A DNA stretch of 64,000 nt from Orobanche coerulescens (lineage: Eukaryota; Streptophyta; Magnoliopsida; Lamiales; Orobanchaceae): assembly GCA_033398695.1 (NCBI GenBank), contig CM065814.1, forward strand, positions 82,602,358-82,666,357, written 5' to 3'. The position numbers and the translations under genes are program-made. This document shows, piece after piece, positions 57,197 to 64,000 of the stretch (position 1 is the stretch's first letter; each line of letters begins with the position of its first letter). The notes below the pieces were generated by a model. The model did no database searches and was not told the DNA's origin. It saw nothing but the letters and a program-made list of their open reading frames with translations.

Positions 57197-58363
57197 ACAA
57201 CAGCACATATGCACGACAATATGAATAACATTAATACGGGAAACATAATTAAAGTACTTGCCTTAGAAGGACGACAAGGATTAAATACTTTGACGAACTT
57301 CAATACCCTTGAAGGTCGTCCCTTCGTCCAACCACTTGCAAGATTCGAACCTTATACAAAAATAAATAACGAAAAGTTCAACTTGCGTATATATAACTAA
57401 TATACGGGTATCTTACGTTCCTAAACTATGCCGAGCTAATTATCCTATGTGTGGTCGGCTCACGGTTCGACTACCCGACGAACACTTAGTGGGACTATTA
57501 ACATACCTCATGCGAATCAAATGATCATAATGGGAACACATTGCCGATGTCTACAATTCAAGGATATTCATGTCATCATAATTCCATACTCCAATCTTGG
57601 TTATAAATTCTAATATATGGTTCGGATTTTCTACGATTCATATCAAGGGTATGATTCAAGATGAACAAATTCTAAAATCCTTTCAAAGGAGAACGTATTC
57701 AACCGTGTTCTAGGTTTAATTCACCACTAAAAATCCTGTTCTCCAGCGAAGTAGTTCTTCTTACCCAAATTCCACGTTCGATACGTTTGTCACCAACATA
57801 ATCACTTTATTATAACCATTAATATGAAGAAGGTTATCCAATTAAAATCAACCCTTGCAAGTCATGAACCTATTCTTGATGAAAACCCTCAATATTCATC
57901 CTCTTGAATTCCTCTATCATAAGTGATAACATTAACAAGTCATTTGATATAAGAACATTTCTAAATCATCTTCCAATGTATGTTACAATCTAATAAAACT
58001 TCATCTTAATCTTCAACATAACAAGGATCAACTTTTAATCTTCTCAACGGTGGAAAATCTTAAGTATAATCATCTTAATCCTCCTAAAACATGGTCCGGT
58101 TTGTTAAGTCATAAATGGAATCTAATAATCTTAGTAGCATGCTCACAACATTCTTAAGAACATGAATTCAAGGTTGGAATAGCATCAACATACCTTATAC
58201 AATGAAACCCGGAAGCTTGAACACTACTCTATGATGTCTTCCATCTTCAAAGTTGAGTTCAGAGGCCGATTTATGATGTTTATAAGGTTGAGGTTATTCT
58301 CTAAATTTGCATAGGTCGGACAAGAGGAGTGGAGAAAAATATGAGAAACGGAATGGGTGATGT

Positions 58364-58375
58364 CCTATTTATAGG
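58364..58375 (-). promoter_or_regulatory. TATA box of LTR E
   Basis: Minus strand CCTATAAATAGG, 10 bp from the first palindrome (58386). Confidence 0.65.
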
Positions 58376-58385
58376 AAATAAAATT

Positions 58386-58814
58386 TAATGTATGTTATTC
58401 TTTATCCTTAACGTATGCTAACAGACTCCAGAGCTCACTGCCTCATTCTGTCCTCAGTCTTGCGTATGCTACCCAGAAAAATGTGAGAAACGGAATGGGT
58501 GTTGTCTTAGTGTACGCTAACACATAGTATTACATACGCTAATGATCTCACGTACCTTACTGCATCTTTCTTTCCTTGACTTAGCGTATGTTACCAACAT
58601 CATGTAGCGTATGCTAAACATCGTTGACTTAAGTTTTCCAAAAAGTGTCCAGGCTCATGCAAAGGAAATCCGACTGCATCTTCATCCGGCTCCACATGCC
58701 GACCACACTTTATCTGATATTTGACTGCCTCTTGCGTATGCTAAGTATACAACATAACGTACGCTAGCTCTGGTTATTAGCATACGCTAGGTACATTAGT
58801 TAGCGCATGCTACT
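58386..58814. repeat. Phased palindrome clusters, TAGCGTAYGCTA type (LTR E)
   Basis: Cores start at 58388, 58411; 58462; 58510, 58532, 58550; 58584, 58607; 58734, 58757, 58780 and 58803. Intervals of exactly 23 bp: 58388-58411, 58584-58607, and three in a row from 58734. The right half is GCTAA rather than GTAA. Confidence 0.85.
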
Positions 58815-59689
58815 ATATCATGCAGGCACATGCATGAATTAACAAACTCTACATGATAAGATCATAAATACTGGATTATAATGGAAATCATATTACATGA
58901 CATAATCATATACCACATGTTCTGTAACACCCCCAATCCGCTCGGGAATATTACAGCACCACAGACCCTCTCCGTGATGATCTACCTGTCTAGATACCAA
59001 AACAAGACATCATAACATATGCCAACATGGCAAACTACGAATCAGTAGACCGATTTGGCCTTTCATAAATATATACAACTTAAACTTCATAAACAGATCT
59101 CTATCAAAACTCATACCTGCACAGGGGTCCAAATACACTGACAACTCATACGACATAAAAAGCTACAATGGAAAGAATAATACAATACGGCCACCAGTAC
59201 CAAGTACTAGTCTTCATGTGATTAGTATCGTTTATCTTCCATCATCCTTCGTACCGATCATGTGTTTTGCTCTCCAAGAACCTGCATGAACTTGGACGAC
59301 GCAATGCAGACATCCACCTCCCGATTACTCGGGGGTTAGCAAAATTCCACTATTTTGCTAGTGCAAGTATAAAGTGCAAATACGAGCCATACACAACATA
59401 TTCCAAGAATATAAAAATCTGAGTAATCAACGGATCGAATACTGTGAGAGACTTCCCGAGATATTTCATTTGTGCAAAATAGTTCGAAGCTAGAAAAGGT
59501 AGTAATAAAGAAGGTAAACGAATTGTAAAGCGTTTTACATATCTCGGGAGTTTTTAGAGGAAAATATTTTGGGACCAAAGTGTCCTTATCTTGTCAAAAG
59601 TCACCTAGGGTCACGGCCCAAAGATTTATTCGGTTCTTGACAACTATAATATAATCACGGGTCATGCAAATCTGGAAATACAAATATTA

Positions 59690-59954
59690 TTCATACTCAT
59701 CAAGTAACAAAGTCCAGAGGCCCCAATCGACTATACCTGGCATCACACAAATACGGTTCGTACTCCTCAAGTAACAAACTCCAGAGGCCTCGTCGGACCC
59801 TACCTGGTACCCACATATATTGTTCGTACTCATCAAGTAACGAACCCCAGAGGCCCCGTCGGACCCTACCTGGTTCCACACAAAACCATTCGTACTCATC
59901 AAGTTACAAACTCCAGAGGCCCCGTCGGACCCTACCTGGTTCCACATGTCAACA
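59690..59954. repeat. 66-bp tandem repeat, four copies (D' LTR)
   Basis: Units start at 59690, 59757, 59823 and 59889 (periods 67, 66, 66), marked by TTCRTACTCATCAAGTAAC, CCAGAGGCC and TACCTGG. It sits where D has CTAGCAAGCCAC repeats. Confidence 0.9.
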
Positions 59955-60936
59955 CAACAATCCACAACGCATATCAATAACACCACGTTCACATACCACA
60001 AGGAGATATACTTCTCAAGCAACACCAAATAACACTATCTCCTTACAAAAGAGTCAGCAAATAATGCAACTAATATCACACAACATCACAACAATCATCA
60101 ATAAGTATACATATCCACACACACGCACACACCTTGCCGAAATTATATAACTTTAAGTCCACTAGCGATATAGTTGCACGCAACGGTACCACACGAAAAC
60201 AGGCATTTCAATATACAACACTAATATACATTCTCAGAACGATACATTCATTACAAACACACGAGTTGATTTTGAAGAGAACCTTTATCGATAATATACC
60301 GATTCTTTTGAAGGTACATTAAAACATTCAAATTGCACACATAATTAGTCACCAACTACTATATCTATGAAATACGAAGTATATGGGCAAGATACTTGCC
60401 TCGAAAATTCACACGTAAATACTCCGATGAACACAGCTTGATCAGTGAACCACGACAACCTACAACCTCCTAAGACGCAACGGAACCACGATCACTACGT
60501 ATATAGAAACCAATTACAATGGGAAACGCACCCAACACCTGAAGGAAAAACCATTGAGACATGTAATCGAACATGAAATGTTCACGGTTTCTCAAGAACA
60601 CCGAAATCATCAATCGGGTTGAACGAATCAGAACTATGAATATGCAATACATTGAACGTGATCAAAAACAATGATTAACAATGATACATTCATAAAAACT
60701 GTTTAGAAACGAGATCAAGAACAAAATCTCCAAGAAGGACAACTTTCGGGAAATCAAGAAAATACCTCGATACGACGAAGAACAACCGATTAGATGATGT
60801 TACAATCAATTAAGACCCTCCGAAACACGTTGGAATTGAGTAGAATCAACCAAGAATCTAACCCTATCCTCACCCGTCTGTCGACCGCGAGAAGAGGAGA
60901 AGAAAGGGAGAAAATGAGGTGAAACCCATCGCCCAG

Positions 60937-60947
60937 CTATTAAATAG
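60937..60947 (-). promoter_or_regulatory. TATA box of D'
   Basis: CTATTTAATAG on the minus strand, 9 bp from the first palindrome (60957). Confidence 0.6.
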
Positions 60948-60956
60948 ATGGACGTG

Positions 60957-61112
60957 TTACGGCTGTAACACATAGGGCATTACGGCCGTAACCCAGCTCT
61001 CGGGTTTCCTGTCTAAAATGCAAGGGTGTGTTACGGTTGTTACCAATAAGCCATTACAACCGTAACACCCACTACCTTACGGCCGTAACATATTGCAGGT
61101 TACGGTTGTAAC
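60957..61112. repeat. Phased palindrome array, TTACGGCCGTAA type (D')
   Basis: Cores start at 60959, 60982; 61033, 61056, 61079 and 61102. Intervals 23; then 51; then 23, 23, 23. Centres are GGCC or decayed forms (GGCT, GGTT, AACC). Confidence 0.92.
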
Positions 61113-61629
61113 CTGCATTCTGGCAGCAGATTCCATTCTGCTACCCGACCAGCCCCGAACGACCCCGAAATGCGATGATTCAGAAAATTCAACGTAACGC
61201 TTACAAAGGATTCTCAACAACGAACAAACGCGTTAAACGAACATCCGATTCCGATAATCCGAAGGTAGGTAAAAACGAGTACGCAAGTGAGTACCCAAAA
61301 TTTTGGGAAATTACAGAACGGCCCAAATGTCTGAAAAATCATGATACGAGATGGAATAATAATTCTGTAATTCAAAACACGACCACAAAATTTAAATGAG
61401 CTTGTAGGAACGTCAAAACAATATTTCCGATCAAAACTCATGAGAATCGAACCCAAATGTGGAAAAGCCGCCCTAATATGCTAATTAATCCGAAATGATA
61501 TCAAAAATCGCTCGAATGACAGAAAGTGCAGAACAAAACATGTCCAAAATGTGTTAATGAACACAAGCGAGTCACCAGAATCGAAAATTATAGAGTTGAA
61601 AAAAAATACGGGTGTTGCATTCTACCCCT

Positions 61630-62824
61630 CTAAAAATAATTTTCGTCCCAAAACTTAAAATGAATCCCAATCAAGACAATAAACCAAAAGCAAGAAAAAT
61701 CAATCACCAATGATCTAAGGAGTCGATACTGACACTGGCGCTGAAGTTTGGGTAGCGATTGTACTAGATTCCATATCGCAGTACTGAAATCGATGCCCCC
61801 GCGTCCATAATTATAACAAGTCACTGGCGGCTTCTTACAATTCGCACGCTCGTGGCCCGGAACATTATAGTTGAAGTACCTAGGCAAGTTACCAACAGTT
61901 AGAGACACTGACCTGGACCTCTTAGATCTTCCAACTGACCTAGAAGGCTCCACAACTGATTGATGCGAGGGTTGAGGTCTAGGAATCCCAGTCCCCGTAC
62001 TTCCCCGATGAATCATCAGCAATCTTCGGCTTCGTCACAGTTGTAGGCCCTGCCGACAATAAAGCTATCTCAAATGCCAAGGCTCGATCTTGATAATCTT
62101 TCAGGGTGGTACACATAAAAGGAGCCATATACTGCCGAACATGAGGTTTCATACGCATATCTAAATAACGAACCTTTTCTGCTTCACTTTTTACTTGATC
62201 CCGAACATAACATAGTTGCTGATTATAATCGACTATAGCCTGGGCTATCGATACATCCTGGGGAGTAGCCGAGAAAAACTCAGTAATTATACACTCTAGA
62301 ATGAGCAGCGGACAGTACTAGGCCTCCATAGCAGTCTTGAACTCGGCCCCAGTAGCTGCACGATCATTAGGCGCTACGGCCTCCCACCAGTCTGCAGCTT
62401 TCTTATCGAGGAGATACTGAGCAATAGGTACCCTCATTTCATTAGGACAGGCCATAGCATCAAACGTTCTTTCCAACTGGAAGAGCCAATTCCCCCAACC
62501 TATCGAATCTGAGGAACCTGCAAAATGAGGCAGATGTATTCTCATCACGTCCCGAAGCCATTTACTAGCTCCGTCGTTCCCATCTGAATGTTCACTCCGG
62601 TGCATACCCTGATTCATCTGTGCCAACTAGTTCGCTACTTGTTGGAGGATGGCTGCGGTGCCAACATCAACATCACTTCTAGCTGTTTGCCCCTGATCAC
62701 GCGACTGGTCATCCTGACCATCGGTACTGGACAGGTTGGTGTTCGACAACAAACGGGTCACCTCAACACGCTCCCGACTATGTCCACGACTACGACTACT
62801 ACCTCGGCCTCAGCCCCTAGGTGT
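61630..62824 (-). pseudogene. gag: gag of D', broken, start codon lost
   Basis: The position of the D start ATG reads ACA after an acceptor-like ATTTAG (62822-62826). The capsid part (62626-62318) shows GASKWLRDVMRIHLPHFAG, WGNWLFQLERTFDAM and AQYLLDKKAADWWEAVAP. Frames then shift. The C-terminal part (62022-61630) has knuckles with Cys to Tyr changes (YFNYNVPGHERANC, CYNYGRGG), so zinc binding is lost. As in D there is no pol. Confidence 0.75.
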
Positions 62825-62993
62825 ACTAAATGGGCAATTGTTCAAAACAATGAAACACAACATTGCAAAACAACATATCTAAATGCAAACTCAATACAAA
62901 ATATCCACGTAATACAACAAATATTAGCACAACAAAAATATCCGCTCCGGATAATTGCAAAAATTCAAGAACTACTGCCGCAACAAATGGAAC

Positions 62994-63073
62994 TTACAGT
63001 CGTAACCAAAAAATCACATGACCATATCAACAGAAAACTTACGGCTATTACTGGTACAAATACGGCTGTAACA
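62994..63073. repeat. Degenerate palindrome cluster in the D' leader
   Basis: Cores 62996 (ACAGTCGT), 63016, 63041 (ACGGCTAT) and 63062 (ACGGCTGT); same spacing pattern as in D. Confidence 0.5.
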
Positions 63074-64000
63074 AACCACACCTCATGGTAGTCAATTATT
63101 GGTAACATACTTTTGAAAAACTCTATTAAATATTTGTTTAAATAATAACATTTTAAAATTCTTGAGTTCGCAGGATTTTCCAAAATAAGATTTGAAAATA
63201 CTTTTGATACCTCGGTCTGTTCTACTAAAACTATAACCCATAGGGAAATAATATTATCATAATAACCATGTCACTATGTATCATTATCCCAGATAACAAA
63301 ACACAAGGTAACAACATGTTACCACGCAACATCGTCATAATTAAAAACAAACACGACAATCCGCGGCCATTCTCCCTTGGCATCGACCGCCAGAGATTTC
63401 ACCCAACCATCACTGGGTGGACAAACCATGCGTAAATGTACTATACATTTCCACCAATCAACAATCATAACAGGGTAACATTATGCAAACTACAAGGCGT
63501 ATCCAAACCATGTAACACAATACTTGGGGCATAACCCAAAATTTTCCAAATCCGAGTTTAAAGTTTAAGCCGAGTAAGATTTGTCATCATGCACTATTTA
63601 TTATTTTGAAAATAAATCGTATTGTACTTTGAAATATAAAAAATTTATGGTGCGAAAGATTTTTAAAATCGTGTACTGGGGTTGTTTGAAAATAAAACCG
63701 TTAGGCTAAACAATTTCTAAAATTCTTTCAAACATGACAAAAGATTAACGACGGTATCATCTTACAAAATATTTGAGACACTCCAAAACACGTCTTTTCA
63801 AACACTGTCAAAGGGTTTCATTTGAGATTGCGGGGCCGATTCGCCAAAATTCAACAATTTTTTTTAAAAATCCACACGAAACTGCCTCTTAAACGCACCG
63901 TAAAAACATTTTCGAAGATGGGTTTTCCACAAACTTATTCAAGTCTATGAAATTTTCAGAAAAGCATTTTCAAACATACACACAACAGACATAATTACCG

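Larger units (their letters stand above)
56397..58897 (-). mobile_element. Element E: gypsy fragment, 5' LTR plus 150 bp internal, reverse
   Basis: The internal piece 56397-56547 includes a donor-like GTAAGT (minus strand, 56405-56410) and a primer site TGGTATTGGAGC (56531-56542), then an LTR from TGTAGCAACCC (56548) to ATTACA (58897), i.e. TGTAATATG at its start on the minus strand. Leader layout matches D and G. Length 2350 bp. The internal region is cut by the D junction, so no gene remains. Small open frames (such as 56685-56933) are not supported. Confidence 0.72.
58923..61619 (-). mobile_element. D' LTR (2697 bp)
   Basis: Shares its first and last few hundred bases with the D LTR (for example TCTTCATGTGATTAGTATCG near 59210), but its central repeats differ. 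No gene is present. Confidence 0.82.
58898..64000 (-). mobile_element. Element D': diverged relative of D, continues past the window
   Basis: LTR 58923-61619 (TGTAACACCCCCAATCC to GGTGTTGCA) followed on the right by a decayed polypurine tract (61624-61634) and a gag region like D. A short piece left of the LTR (58898-58922) includes ATACCACATGTTC, resembling a damaged primer site, so this LTR may also have had an internal on both sides. From 62825 to 64000 it matches the D leader (6550-7740) with no gene. Confidence 0.75.

Overview
This window is plant nuclear DNA made entirely of LTR retrotransposons. I see no host gene, rRNA, tRNA or CRISPR array. The evidence is a stack of Ty1/copia and Ty3/gypsy elements with plant hallmarks: primer-binding sites of the initiator-tRNA(Met) type, a Tat-lineage gypsy with an antisense intron-containing gene, a chromodomain gypsy with 2.9 kb LTRs, and decay in which several stops are TGA where CGA is expected. 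It looks like the repeat-rich intergenic space of a large angiosperm genome. Species is not identifiable.

Layout (letters are mine). F, 1-2789: part of a gypsy LTR, minus strand. D, 2790-56396: a minus-strand, gag-only (non-autonomous) gypsy arranged as LTR-internal-LTR-internal-LTR, a head-to-tail dimer. Its middle LTR (8263-51359) is split by two large insertions. The first is copia C (9201-38983), which carries Tat gypsy A (12379-34064), which carries copia B (17522-27064). The second is chromodomain gypsy G (39968-50852). E, 56397-58897: 5' LTR plus about 150 bp of another minus-strand gypsy. D', 58898 to the window end: a diverged D relative, LTR plus gag region.

The nesting D <- C <- A <- B is supported by 5-bp target duplications for A (GATTC), B (GATGG) and G (GTAAC, left copy decayed to ATAAC). 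It agrees with by-eye LTR divergence: C about 8%, A about 7%, G about 5%, B about 2.5%. No coding region is intact: A, B, C and G all have stops or frameshifts, and C and G have lost active-site residues.

The most interesting signal is in the gypsy LTRs. F, D, G, E and D' all carry, just upstream of the TATA box, clusters of short palindromes built on TTAC....GTAA arms. Starts are usually exactly 23 bp apart: a 12-bp palindrome and an 11-bp spacer of unrelated sequence. The centre differs by family (GGCC in D and D', GTAC in G and part of F, GTC in part of F, an extended TAGCGTAYGCTA form in E), but the geometry is kept. This looks like a phased binding platform for a dimeric protein, diversified between families. 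Two structural breakpoints (the G insertion and the D/E junction) fall at the edge of one of these palindromes. Other points of note are a four-exon antisense gene in A, leader introns whose acceptor lies 1 nt before the gag ATG, and hairpins next to the polypurine tracts and copia LTR ends.
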